64,000 nucleotides of DNA from Anadara kagoshimensis. Taxonomy: Eukaryota > Mollusca > Bivalvia > Arcoida > Arcidae. The DNA lies in assembly GCA_021292105.1 (NCBI GenBank), contig CM037874.1, forward strand, positions 56,057,539-56,121,538, read 5' to 3'. The position numbers were made by a program, and so were the translations under genes. Within the stretch, counting starts at the first letter, position 1. Each line of letters opens with the position of its first letter. Under the pieces are notes generated by a model, which worked only from the letters and a program-made list of their open reading frames with translations, was not told the origin of the DNA and ran no database searches. This document shows, one piece after another, positions 13,016 to 25,922 of the stretch.

Positions 13016-13853
13016 GATACACATACATTGCACTAATCAACAATATTTTGAAGACTTCCAAACGTCGTTATGTAAGAAAAATCAGGTTGCACTCAGCAGT
13101 GTACCACAGAACACGCCGTTCAGTTGCACCAAGATAATTGTTATATTAATTATATATTTTCTATATTTTTATTGGAATACCACATTTATTCCAACGATGT
13201 CTTGCTATGTACATTATCATAAGTAAGCATAATTGATAACAATGGGAATGAAAACTAATTCGTTTATTAACCACTTAACCAATTATCAATTATTTTACAT
13301 ACTATCGGTAGAATTATGTTAAGTAGTACTAATACCTGTTTGTATATTCTTGTCCTGTCTTGATAACTTATTAGTTTATGTGTTGTCGGAAGTTCTATAA
13401 TCAGTTGTCCTAAAATATGTTTTAATTGTCTTTTCTTTTACTAGCGAGACTTGGATGTTTCTTTGTGAATTCATATTGTTTCCTGTTTTGATTACATTGA
13501 CTTTTGTTGTCTTGCCTTTGTAATTAACAATTTAACCACAACTTTTCAGTACAACTTGCATAACCAGTAGTTCTTATATTTGATTTTTCTTTTGTGTCTT
13601 GTCTTGGTTTTATCTTAGATTACCCTTTCTTTTTTCATGCTCTTGTTGTTAAGTTGACTGTCAACAGCAATGTTTTCTTGTTAAAATATTCTATGGTGAA
13701 TGCAAAAAATAAAAATGGTGGAAACAATTTCAGCACATTGCTGCTGACTTGAAATTGCCCGTTGTCAGGATAATTGACAGGTAAGACAGTCGCCTCTAAA
13801 ACTAGTGTTTCTGTGTGATATTGCGTAGAAATTGTCCTGCGTGTGCGCTAGTA

Positions 13854-14040
13854 AATCAAAAACAAACAAACTATTCCATGTCCTAAACACAAAAAAAAAC
13901 AAAAAAACAAAAGGAATGGTACAAACTTTTAAACTGGTAATTTAATTAAACACTTGTACTTCCACCAGGGAAGTGAGACTGGGTGCTCTGGGAGAGTAAG
14001 CACCTCCTGATAAGCAATCTAGCCACACCCGTCACATGTA
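13854..14040 (-). mobile_element. Tail copy of the RT-linked element (shared with unit F)
   Basis: Minus-strand tail: AATCAAAAACAAACAAACTA, then CTTCCACCAGGGAAGTGAGA and AGCACCTCCTGATAAGCAAT. An A-rich expansion interrupts it near 13,890-13,915. Unit F has a copy at the same site (53,789), so this insertion preceded divergence of B and F. Confidence 0.6.
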
Positions 14041-14760
14041 TAAAAAGATGACAAAATAATAATGCACACGGTTACATAGGGTTACAAGCCTAGTGTAATC
14101 CGGCTGGCACTAAAATAGTAGAGTGTATAAATGTTAACGTAGAAATAACTAGCTTGCAGCTATAACCCATCACCGAGATCATAAAGTCATCTAAACACAG
14201 ACATAGACGCATACATTAAGGCTAATACCAATAATGATATTGCGTAAACGCTAGTTCTGTTCTGATAATACCACATTTATTCCCAAAATATTCCGTTGTG
14301 TTTTACGCATAATCATTACTCTGGATAATTAATAACTCGTGTGCATAATTTTGTGTAAGACTATAAATGTCTTCAGTGTAACTATTTTGAGGCTATTATT
14401 GTATCTTTTAAATTTGTTTAATTGATGGGCACTATAGGTGAAATATATTTTTGTCATTTTTTGTTTAGAGAATATGACGTGCGCTATCACACTTCATTTG
14501 TCACAACGGTTTGTACATTTTACTGGACCTTGTATATACTAAATCGGTGTTATTGAAACGTTTTCTTGCCTGTAGGTTGCACGTACGTGGTCAGAAAGGT
14601 TTCATAATATACTGTATAATAGATAAAAATATGTTCAATTTGCAAAGCTACGCTGGATCTGATCGCTTTCTGAGAAGTGCACTTCGGTGAATTGAAGATT
14701 TCATAATGACGTACCAGATGGTCATCTCCAATCAAACCAGACATGACAAACTATTTGGCT

Positions 14761-14820
14761 TACAGTGTAAGTTATGTTTCCACTATATCATACAGAGTAA
14801 GTTATGTTTCCACTCTATCA
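14761..14820 (+). repeat. 30-bp tandem duplication
   Basis: Two adjacent 30-bp copies (TACAG(T/A)GTAAGTTATGTTTC...) differ at two positions. Unit F has a single copy near 54,662, so the duplication is private to B. Confidence 0.85.
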
Positions 14821-16311
14821 AACATTTCTTTAAGACTACACTTTCTTTCTTAATTTAAGCAAACTACGTTGTTGTTTTGTGTCATTACATAAGTTGCTCA
14901 TCTAAAATCACGACCTCTTTTTCCTTGTGGAAATTCCTGTGTAAAAATCTAATTTTCGAAGTTTATACGTGTACTTTTTTATTACTTTTTTGATGATGGT
15001 TTGAACATGGATTTTTATGATTGTTTTTATTGCATCATCCTGCATATTAAGCAAAAGGTGTAAATGTCAATGACAAGCTTTTACTAAAATTAGATCAAGT
15101 AAACCATGACCGTGCATGCAGAAAAGTATGCCAGGATATTAAAAGAAATTACATTCAACAATTTTCTCTTGCACTCAGAGTCTCCAATAAAACCATGGAG
15201 TAAACAATCGCCACATACTCCATCAGACTAAGTGGATTAATAAATAACTATAAAGACGGCAATGTTTTATTTAAAATATTTGTTAAACCATTAACTATAT
15301 CAAGACCTGCTGGGTATTTACATAAATATATATCCGCATTTTTATTATGATGTAGCTTTATGTGTTAATAGTTATTGAACTATTTACACTAACATAAAAT
15401 TGTGTTATTTGTTGAAATACGATTGTGTCTTGTCTGTAGTTTATCTGGTAGAGGTATGCAAAGTTGTCTACATATCTGTGGTTCTAAACATAATTTAACG
15501 GAAAAACATTAAAAATGCTTAAAAAAATGCTTATTGCACTACTAATAAATAAAAAAAAAGCAAAAATGTTACGATCTCCGATTTGCTTTGATATGTTATT
15601 TAGTAAATCACAAGGAAATCTAGAACACTTATTCAAAATAATTCGGAAAGGTGATTTTGAAAAAAAATTGATGTACTAACATCGATTTAAATGGAGATGT
15701 CTATGTAGTCGATTGCAGTTTTTGATACAATGTACATATTAAAAAGTAGACAAATTACTAGCATTTATCATACAACACCCTTAAGACCTAAGTCACCTTG
15801 AACTCAGTAATCGCGAATCGGATACCTTAACAATTCGATCATGTATATTCACAATAGCTATAACTGGTATATTATGTGATGTTTTAACGAGAAAAATGTT
15901 TTTAATTATTTGCAGTTACTGGTATTAATATTAAACCACTTTACACATAGTTAACTCTCTCACTTTGTTGTATTACATAACAGTTAAGGTGTTTCTGAGT
16001 GCAAACCTTTACATGAAAATTAATGCAAAATCCCAAAGAAAATGGAATAAATATATGAATCTATAAAAACAAGCATCTATGCATATATATTTTAAAATAT
16101 AAAAGTGTAAAAAAAATAGGACAGACACATACTCTTTGTGATATTGCCCTCTAAGCTATGAAATGGCGGATGTATCTAGCTGACACTTCCAAAGGAAGTT
16201 AAAATGTTTAACAAATCTAACTACATGTATTTAAAAAAATATTTTTCTTTATTTATTTCTGTCTCGCTTTTTAATCCCTTAAACCGTTGCTTGATATATA
16301 ATTTATTGTTA

Positions 16312-16443
16312 TTAAAAGTATACAAATCCATGTCCAAATTATACTCGAAAAGCAAAGTCTAAACTTTTAAAACTTGCAAATGAAGTTGAAAACGTGAAAT
16401 TCAACCAGGAAAGCAAGGTCTTGTGGTCCGGGAGAGTAAGCAA
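16312..16443 (-). mobile_element. Decayed tail copy of the RT-linked element
   Basis: AAATCCATGTCCAAATTATA, AGCAAAGTC, CAACCAGGAAAGCAAGGTCT and GTGGTCCGGGAGAGTAAGCA follow the order of the minus-strand tail, with many substitutions. Truncated after GTAAGCA. Confidence 0.5.
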
Positions 16444-17073
16444 GAAAACAATATCTTGTAAACATTTTATTGATTTTTCATTTGAATCCATAGTTGTATA
16501 ATTTTCTCATGCCATTTGGAAGTCATATATGAAATAATTGAGTTCTAAATTAGACGAAAGCAACTTGAAAATTAAAAAAAGCTATTTTTGTTCGCCCAAA
16601 ATTAAATTTTTAGTAGATGAAGTATAAATAAAGCCTTTTTTATTTTCATGTCACATTGCAGAGGTAGAAGGCTTATAACCAATAGTTACAATCAAATTAG
16701 TTTAACTTAAAATTCCATTTAATTATCTGCGAATTTGACAACACTCAAACGCTCTTTGTTTAATTTAATTTGTCTTCGTTTTTAATACAAAAATTCTTTC
16801 AAATTTGATTTACCAAGATACATTTTGCAAAGTGTTTAGTATGGATTGTTGTGAAGTTATGTTGATAGTCGGCCGAAAAAAATTAGCTCTAAAACTGCAT
16901 TACAGTTTTCAGAGATATACTTTCAGGTTCCAGGTTTTACAAGTATGTCTTGACTATGAATTTGCTTATCTTTGGCAATCTAAAGAATGCTGCTATGGAG
17001 AAAAATTCCCTGGTAACAAAGGACATAAGACGTACCCAAGAATTTTATGTGAATATGGCCATTTTGGTTCTTA

Positions 17074-17190
17074 CCGGCCTCAATTCCCTGGTGGAAGTTC
17101 ACATGTCTAACCTAACTTGTCAGTTCCTAAGATTCTACTTTGCTTCGGGATTGTTATTCGGACATGGATTAGTATGTTTGTTTTTGATTA
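17074..17190 (+). mobile_element. Short young tail copy
   Basis: Plus-strand last ~117 bp of the element: CCGGCCTCAATTCCCTGGTG, CACATGTCTAACCTAACTTG, then GTATGTTTGTTTTTGATTA. TTACC is found at both borders (TCTTACCGG left, GATTACCAA right) and could be a 4-5-bp target duplication. It is absent at this phase in C and D. Confidence 0.65.
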
Positions 17191-20100
17191 CCAAAAACAC
17201 TCCACTGCCAACTAAAATACCAGTGTTGCTTCTTTTATCGAAAACTATTTAGCTTTCTTTAGGATGTTCATTCAGCACGTCGCTTAAATGGATATTATAT
17301 AAATAAAATGAAAAGGGCGAAGTATAATTACAAGTGTAATAATCAGATTCAACAGTGTTGTCGTGACATTTTGGATATTTAGTCAAATACAAAATGAAAA
17401 GAATAAGACAAATCTTTAGGCGTGTCTTTTGAACATGCTCGTAACACAATGATCGTATGATTAACTTTATCTGTGATATAAAACAGGCTTTATAACAGTG
17501 ATCAAGGACAACTTATTGGTAAAAATAGTGTTAAATCAAGAATTGTTAGAAAGGATCATTTTCAAAAACTTTAAAATGTGCATCTGAGGCGTCTTAAAAA
17601 CATAAAAAATCAAAAGGTCTATCTTTAAGTTTTGTTTTAAATATGCGAAATTGCTATGTCAATGACCTAAGTTAAATAACAGTTAAAGTGTTTTGTGACG
17701 AAACTTCTTGCCCACTTATTGTCTTTACTTTAAGCTGTCTAAGCAGTGCATTATTGTTGATCAAAACATCACACGTAAGAAGACGGTTGTATCTTTATTT
17801 TCTTGTAAAAAACTTTTTTGTTCTTTAAGGAATCCTTGAAACATGCACAAACTCTTATGTATAGGTCATTGACATATACTAGGGAGAAAGCTGAAATTGT
17901 TTAGTGACAAATCCTTTTAATAACTGTTGTCTGCACTCTAAAATATCAAAGCAAGTCTAGGGTACTTAATCAGAAATATTATCAATATTGTTATTACATA
18001 CACATTTGCGTGATAATCTGACTACAGCTTCCACTTTGTACGAAAAAGAGAACGACGAATCTCCATTGGAGATTAAACCAACATTTGTATCTTGCACGAC
18101 GATCCCTCATCAGTAGTTCTTGGACCAAAATAGTAATGAAACCAAAACTTTTTTGCAAGATGTTGAACGGAAACCCAAAGGATAAAAAATATTTTACAAA
18201 AATATCCTATCCGGACATTGCAAACGTTATTGGTGTTATGGGCGATCATTTAGGTTGTCATCGAAACAGACGGAATGTCACTACCATTTCAGCTTTATTT
18301 GTTGTGAGACATAGCAAGAAAACATTCGGCTCATTGTGTCACACGTTGTTTTACCGTATCCAAATTCACAATTCTTGCAGCTCACGATTCTTTGTCGGAC
18401 ATCAAATTGAAGCCTAACAATCACTGGTGTAGGAAGCACCTTTTATTGTTTGACATAACCAACGTCCTTTGTTTACTCATTCAGAACACCAAACCCCACT
18501 AATAGAACAGCATTTGTTTAACTTCATTTGTCAGTTTAAAAGGTTTTTATATGTTGTTGGATTGTGATTTGAACATGGAACAATGTGTTGTGTTTTGACT
18601 GTTAGAATTGAATTGGTATGTTTGCGAGTGTGATTTGGACATGGACCGGTTTATGTTAAATTTAATCATTATTTTGGTAATTCTTAATTTTCTCTCTGGG
18701 TTTTAAAATCAATTTAAAAATTAATCTTTTAATAACCTCCCTTGGAACTATTGATAAGTTCAATATAAAGAGAAATAAACTGAAAGTGCTTGCTTCAAAG
18801 ATTTCTTATTTGATGATTGAATTTTATAAATATTACGTAATTCTTACCATGTGGCACAAATAAATTAATTTCTATATAAGGACAATCGATAATAATGCTT
18901 GCCTAGACGTTTGCGATAATTTGTGTAGATTAAAATATAGTTATCTACGAATGAGATTAAAAATACATGCATAACACAGTTCCCCACTTAGGTCACGAAT
19001 AACAATTTTTAGAAAACACTTCAGTTCCGTGCCTTTAAGAATTATTATTATATTATTTTATACTATGATTGTACTACACTGTTTACTATACCACAATTCC
19101 AGTGGCAGAAAACAAGTAAAAGAAAAAGCCAAACAATACTAGAAAAAAGGAAAGTGAGACCAGATGCTTCGGAAGCGTAAGCACCCATGAGTAGCTAGCT
19201 ACATCCGCGACGTATGGAATCCATATTGTTAATAATTGAAACTAAGCGCCGTCAAACATATCCAGAATAGTTTTGGATAAAGAGTTGAGAGGAAGAGTCT
19301 TTCACCTATTTTAAACGATCAGCTATAAAATGATGGAGGAAGCCCAAGTTGCAGGATAAACATATATACCTCAGTTCCGAAAAAGAACTCATGCTAGGAT
19401 TTGAACGGGTATGAAATTTATTTTGGAGGAAATTTAGTGCACTCTATCACACGAGTGTAAAGAAAAGTAGGCAAGATCATTAAATAATAATATAAATAGA
19501 CTTTAATACAAAAATCATATCGCAGAATCCTAAACTGTTTACAAAACCTTCACCAGCTACTAAAGGTAAAAACAAAATTATGAAATTACTAAATTAATCT
19601 AATTTTTGTCCTATTGAAATAAATGATTGACGGAGTACATTGCATTCAAAAAGACACGCAAATTTTTTTTCTCGTTTCGTTTTGATCAAATCTTCCCCGA
19701 TATGAGTTATTGTTTTTTCCTTTTCGTTTTGATTTATAATTTCGACTACTTGTAGTCAACGTCAACAATATCTCAGCTCTCTTTTAAGAGTTTTCTGCAA
19801 GAAGCTTGTCATACTGAATGTCTACAATTCTGTTTGAAGAACCAAGTGAGCGTTATGTGCTTGGTTTGATTTACTGAGACGTAACTTATTAGTAGCTGTA
19901 CTGCCACTGGCCGTTTCGATAGAAAAGAAAAAAAACCTAACTTAACCATGGCGTAAAGCAATATAACTCCATAATACGCTTCCCCAACCTCTAAAATCTC
20001 TAAAGCACTTGGTCTCTACATGTAATCTTTGTTTTGTTATATTGTTTATACCATAATTGTTAATGGTCGTTTGAAGACAAATGCGAACACACGGTCTTGC

Positions 20101-22009
20101 TGTTGTATTACAACGACGCAAGATTGATATTTTCAGCTGAATGACAAAGATTTTGATACAGACATCACCAGTCATCACAAAAACGTAACAGGACAACAAG
20201 ATAAACTTCACAGCAAAACAAAGTGACAGAAACATAAATGAATGTGCAATAAGGAAAGCATCAAAACAAAAGAATCGATAGAAAGAAAAAATGACTGAAT
20301 ATGAAGGAGAAATAAAAACATAACGGCAAAAGCAGAGATGGAAAGAAAAAACATAAATAAATCACTTACCGAAAAACATTTTATTTTTTTTGCACCAAAA
20401 AGACTCTTTAGATCATTGAGTGTATTATGTAAGTTATGATTATTTTCAGTGAAGATGATATTAGATTAAATTATTAAAATATTGTACGACAGCAAAAAGT
20501 ATCTTAGGATTTTTCGGTAAAGAAATGTGTATATCTTCAAGAGGTATTTTTTGGTATGTGTTAATAGCATGTGTATATTAACTTTAAACGAATTTACTTA
20601 TTACACTGTAAGCAGTTTTTAAAGTATTATAGTATCATATTAAAGACTGTATTTTATGCAATGTTCGCAAACAAACCAAAAGTTAGTTTAGTTCATTTTA
20701 TTGCATTTTGTACTAAATATTAATGAGACTGTGGAGACAACACTTTCGTTCTGAAATGGTCGAAATAAAAGATTGAGAGACCCGGTGATGTAGTGACAGC
20801 TATTTCTTTTGGTATGTTTGCAAAAAAGTGTTTTAGGTAATTGTAAGCTGTTTTGTACAATATGCCTTTGTATTAAGTAGGGGTTTCTTCTAATCTTGTT
20901 TCTGTCTTGACAGCAGATTGTCGTTTGGTGGTGTAAAGGAAACAACTTTTGCAAGTTTTATCTTTTTAAGTTCCAGAGAGCGTCTAGTTCTAGCGTCTAA
21001 GAAGGACACTTTTTGCATATTTAAGACTTCGTCATGACTGACTAGATGGATCTTGATGTTTTGGTGGATATAATTCATGTTAAGTTCTACAATGCCGTTT
21101 TTTTAACATGTTCTTTCTCTTTCAGTTCATACATGATTAATTTTTGTAAAACATTGGAGCTATTATTCGTAAATGTGAGAGGTAACGTGTTTCTAATATT
21201 TTCTTTTCATTTTAAATGCAATTTTGAAACTTTTGTAACAATATCATTTTTTATCTGTGATTTTTGTCGATAAATCTGTTTTGCGTTGTTGTACTCCAAA
21301 TTCAGTGGTTTTTAAACCCAGATGCTTGTGTTTGACGTTGTCTTGCTCTCTAAAACATAATTTTGAGAATATGAAAACACAAAAGGAAAACAGGTGAATT
21401 TTTGCGAATTTTTCTGACAATCTTGACCGTTTTGTGTGTATGATGAACAATTTGAAACTGCCACTGACAACTATTGCATGCATAATATATAATATAAAAC
21501 ATATGTGTATTAAAATTATACCCACTGTGTAATTCACTAAACTAATATAATTAAAAAGGCATTTGTGTAAGCTTTTTTCAAATGTGAGAAATACATATTG
21601 TTGAAGATAGAACAACATAATTTCATCAGGCGAGTTTTCTTCTAAGTTACATGTATGGTATATGCTCATAGTTTATAAATGTGATTAGTCATTGTCACAG
21701 ATGATGTCATACTACAGCCCTTCTTGCCCTAAGCAAAAAAATTAAATTCTCGACAAGAATAAAAACGCGGAACCAGGTATCGAAACTCATAGTTGCTAGA
21801 TACCTTGTGTTGTAAACCTAAAAACTAATTAGTAAAAACTCTTGATATAGTGGTATATGAATGATGAAATAATAAGAAATAAAAATATCAATGGAAGTAT
21901 ATTTGTTATAGCCCCAAATTGTCGCCGAATTTAAGATTATCATACACAAACAATACTGGTCATGCCCAGACCAAAAATACAAAATAAAAAACGGTTTGAA
22001 AACTGTAAA

Positions 22010-22210
22010 ATTCAGCTTCCACTAGAGAAATGAGTCAAAGTGTTCCAGAAGAGAACCACATATTGTGTAAGTAGCTACAATGCTACGCGAGTATTCAAAA
22101 TTGAGAATGAAAGAAACATGAAACTATGGATCTTTATAATCTATGGTTATGTTTGATACACAAACATTATACTTATCAACAATATTTTGAAGACTTCCAA
22201 GCGTCGTTAT
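22010..22210 (-). repeat. Old tail/coding-end remnant in unit C
   Basis: A decayed minus-strand copy: CTTCCACTAGAGAAATGAGT, GTGTTCCAGAAGAG, then ACACAAACATTATACTTATC and AACAATATTTTGAAGAC, matching the end of the element's coding part read backwards. Equivalents lie in A (2,520), E (40,365) and F (53,285). B and D have lost its first ~85 bp. Confidence 0.55.
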
Positions 22211-25200
22211 GTAAGAAAAATCAGATTGCACTCAGCTTTGTACCACAGAACACGTCGTTCAATTGCACCAATGATTAAATACACAAATAGTTGTTATATT
22301 TATGTATTGTCGGCAATGGTTTTATTAGAATACCACATTTAATCCAAGAATGTCTTGCTGTGATCATCATTAGTCAGATTAATAAATAACTTTTTTGTTC
22401 TTATTTACCCAGGTTTTATGGCTGGTTAAATGATTCCATGTCAATCAATGTCCGATGTGACTTTTATATATTTATTTTAAACGTTTTCAAAATGCTTTAC
22501 TTCGCGCAGTCTCTGATGTTGGATTCGCAGTGCATCGGCAAATTATAGCTAACTCGCTAATTAATCTTGTAGGTAGAATTATATTAAAAAGTCCTAATTT
22601 TGGTTAGTATATTCTTGTCCTGTCTTTGCAAACCACTAATTCACATGTTGTCGGTAGTTTAATTATCAATAGAATTCAATTTTTTTTGTATGTTCTTGTC
22701 TAAAGTTGGTTGTTTTTGATGAACTTTATTGTTTGGTGTTTGGTTAGATTTGCTTTTCTTTTCTTGACTTTACCGTTAACTAATCGTTCCCATTGTTGGT
22801 AGTTTCATAATCAGTTGTTCCAAAATTTGTTTCAATTGTCTTTTTTCTTTCCTTTCTGGACTATGCTGTTGAGCTAAAATGTTCCATTTTCTTGGTTCCA
22901 TTAACTTTTCTTGACTTGCCTTAGCAATAAATAAATCGTTCACCTTTCGTTTGTATTTTTAAAACCAGACGTCCCAATATTTATTTGTTTGTCTTTTTTG
23001 TCTTTCGTAAACTTTTGGTATTGTGTACTTAGTTGCATTGGCAGTACCCAAGTACATGTTTTTTCAGTTTTTCAGCAACTTTAATATTATCTTGTGAATG
23101 CAGAATTAGTAATTATAACTGCAATGGGATGTCATTGGAAAAGCATCCCATAAACGAACCCCGGCTAAGCATTTGGCCCCTCAGCATATGTATCTTAAAA
23201 ACAAAAAGCAAATGGCAATTCATTTACCCAAAGATTGTTCAATTAAAAGTTTCATATAGATCTGTTAAATATTTTCTTTGAGAAACGTCAAGACAAAAAG
23301 TTGTCCAGAAGAAATAGAGTAAACACTATATGCCGCCCCTTCCTGATTTGCTGAAAACATAATATTGAAAATTATTTGAGCAATGAAACAAAGGTAAATA
23401 ATAATTAGTGTAATATGTGAATGTGGAAGTAACTGGTTTGCACTCATTACTTCCATCGAGATCATCAAGGCCATCTAAACACAGACACAGACTTATACAT
23501 TAAGGGAAATACCAAAATTTGTTAATAATGATATTGTGTAACTGCTAATGCTTCTATAATAATACTGCATTTATTCCAAAAATATCCCGTTGCTCTGGGT
23601 AATTAATAACTTATGTAAAATTTTGGGTAATTATGTAAAACTATAAATGTTTCAGAGTTATAAGCAAACATTTTGACCTGTCCGCTTGGCCTTCATTAGG
23701 AAATCCTCATGTAAGATGAACTATCCAATACATGGGTAATGTTATAATATGCCGGCTGATAATAAACAATGCATGTTTCCTATGATACCCATCAGTAAAT
23801 ATCTGTGTATCATATACGTATATAAACTAGGCCATTATATCAATTTATTATAAAGGTAAAGCGGACAGGTCAATGTCGTATGCCTTTACAAGTTTTTGGT
23901 TCGAGGTTATATTGTATCTTCTAAATTTGTTTGATTGATGATACATATATTTGTTATTTTTTGTCTGGAGAGTATGACGTACACGGTTATATTCGTTTCG
24001 TTGTTTTGTGGATTTCACTTGACTCTACACAGTGAGTGTTATTAAAAAGTATGTCTTGCCTGCAGTTTAAAATATGTAGGTGGTCAAAAATGTTTCAAAA
24101 TCTGCATTAAACTAAGGTTCAATTTTCAAGGCTATATGTTGTACCTAGTTACTTTCTTGAAGATTAGAAAGTGACATACCAGATCGGCATCTACACATGA
24201 GAAGCTACCCTATTTCACTGTGTATATACTTTGCTTTTACAATTGTGTAATTTGAATATGGATTGGTATATTTATTTCTAATCTGTGGTGTTTTTTTCAG
24301 ATTCAATTCGTATATAGTATTTCGGTGCGTACCCGTTGCATTACAATAGTTATTTTTGCACACACGTTTTTAGCCTTAATGGTTTTATTTCTTTGGTAAA
24401 CAATTTTTTTCATTATATCTCATGCTATTGCATCCTTCTGTGTATTAAGTGAACATGTAAGCGCCGATGAGAAGAAATACCTTTTGCCATTACGAAGCAA
24501 TGTCAACCAGGGAAATGAATTCATAAAAGTTAACGATGAAATGCTTATGCTTGAAAATATTTAGCAATTTTCCCTTGCACTCAAAGTCTCCGTTAAAGTC
24601 ATAGAGTACACAAACGCCAAATACACCATGAGACAAAGTGGATTAATAAATAACTATATAGACGGCGATGTTTTACATAAAGATTTGTTATACAATTAAC
24701 TATATTAAGACCTGCTGGGTAAATAAATAAATACATATCCATATCATGATTCAGTACATTTTAGTGGTAATCATTTCAGAACTTTTCACACTTATATAAA
24801 ACTGTGTTATTTGTTGAAGTACGATGATACCTTGTCTGAAATTTATCTGGCAAGAGGTGTGAAAAAATGACTACATATATATGCTTCTCAACATGTACAT
24901 GATGGAATCTGCTACATAATGTTACGGAACTAAACAAAACATTTTATAAAGATATGTCGATTGCACTGCTATCAGTTCAAACCCTGAAGATTGCGATCTC
25001 AAATTTGATCAGATATGATTATTTATTCGTTCATATCAAATCTACACCATTTATTTAAAATAATTCAGAAAGACAGTTTTTTGGATGCACCAAACTCGAT
25101 TTAATTTCAGATTTACCATACTAACACTCTTAAGATCACAACAACGGCTAAACCTTGAACTTGAACGTTAACCCAGTAACCGCGAGTCAGAAACCTTAAA

Positions 25201-25439
25201 AACTCGATTATGTATATCCACAATAGACATAACTGGGATATAATAAGTAATGTTTTAAAGAGAAAAATGTTTTAATTATTTGCAGTTATTGGTATTAATA
25301 TTAAACTACTGTACACACCATTAACTCGCATTTTGTTGTAATAGATGATAGTTAAGGTATTTTGAGTGCAAACATTTACATGAAAGCTAATGCAAAACTG
25401 AACGCATATATGTATACATATTTTCAAATTTTAAAAAAT

Positions 25440-25545
25440 GTAGCTACTTAAAAATGGATGCTTACATTTCGAATTCCGAAGGACTCGACGTAATTTCCCA
25501 AGGGGAAGTTCAAATGTTTAACAAATCTGACTTCAAAGGTTATTT
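25440..25545 (+). repeat. Old tail remnant in unit C (plus)
   Basis: GTAGCTACTTAAAAATGGAT, GCTTACATTTCGAATTCCGA and AATTTCCCAAGGGGAAGTTC follow the plus-strand tail order (GTAGCTAGCTAAACAGGAGG, TTCCCTGGTGGAAGTTC). The same remnant is in A (7,700), D (34,545), E (44,465) and F (56,765). It therefore belongs to the ancestral unit. Confidence 0.5.
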
Positions 25546-25901
25546 CTGATTATGTACGTCTAAATTAGAGCGATACGAAAAAGTAAATCCGCAATAAAAT
25601 GGTTCTAGTGTTGTTTATTATTCATAACTATTATTATTTAATTTACAACATTAATATTTTAAAACTGAGATATATTATATCATACCAAATGTCAACATTT
25701 CTTACTTCAAAAGGTTATAGACAAAAAATGATCTGATTTGTATTTCTAAATATAAGCGCACTGGCATGGATAGGCAACGTATGGAAACTCATGACGTCAT
25801 TTGCTGAAATTTAAAATGAGAATTGAGAGATCTATGGATTATTGCAAACATAAGTACAGATGATTAATGTGCATTTTTACTGTTTATATATAGAAGCAAG
25901 A

Positions 25902-25922
25902 AAACAAAACAAAACAAAACAA
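25902..25922 (+). repeat. AAAAC microsatellite
   Basis: Short AAAAC repeat, longest in C. The matching tracts in D (about 35,003) and E (about 44,930) are shorter, and E adds a 9-bp ACATGTAAA-type repeat just after. This is a marker of ongoing slippage between units. Confidence 0.7.

Larger units (their letters stand above)
9631..18391 (+). repeat. Array unit B (~8.8 kb, diverged)
   Basis: Second unit. The anchor TTGTTGGACACC lies at 9,631 and the 'ATTGTACAGACAGCA' landmark is near 10,891. Its last ~1.1 kb (17,250-18,391) is very close to the end of unit A (8,200-9,630). It carries a SINE at 11,500, four tail copies (12,669, 13,854, 16,312 and 17,074) and two small tandem duplications. At the phase of 12,640-12,668 it lacks a ~85-bp old tail remnant that A, C, E and F keep, and it shares this loss with D. 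It preserves an empty AAATTT site at 16,801 that corresponds to the insertion site in unit E. Confidence 0.8.

Noticed and set aside
18085-18417. 110-codon plus-strand frame near the end of unit B
   Set aside because: No family resemblance, and units A, C and D do not preserve the frame.
20688-20954. Minus-strand frame repeated in units C, D and E (20,688; 29,812; 39,072)
   Set aside because: It recurs only because the DNA is repeated. The versions diverge by frameshifts, and A, B and F do not keep it.
21244-21669. 141-codon minus-strand frame in unit C, with a shorter version in D (30,349-30,585)
   Set aside because: The frame is broken by small indels in D, E and A although the DNA is nearly identical in D and E. 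Selection for coding is not supported.
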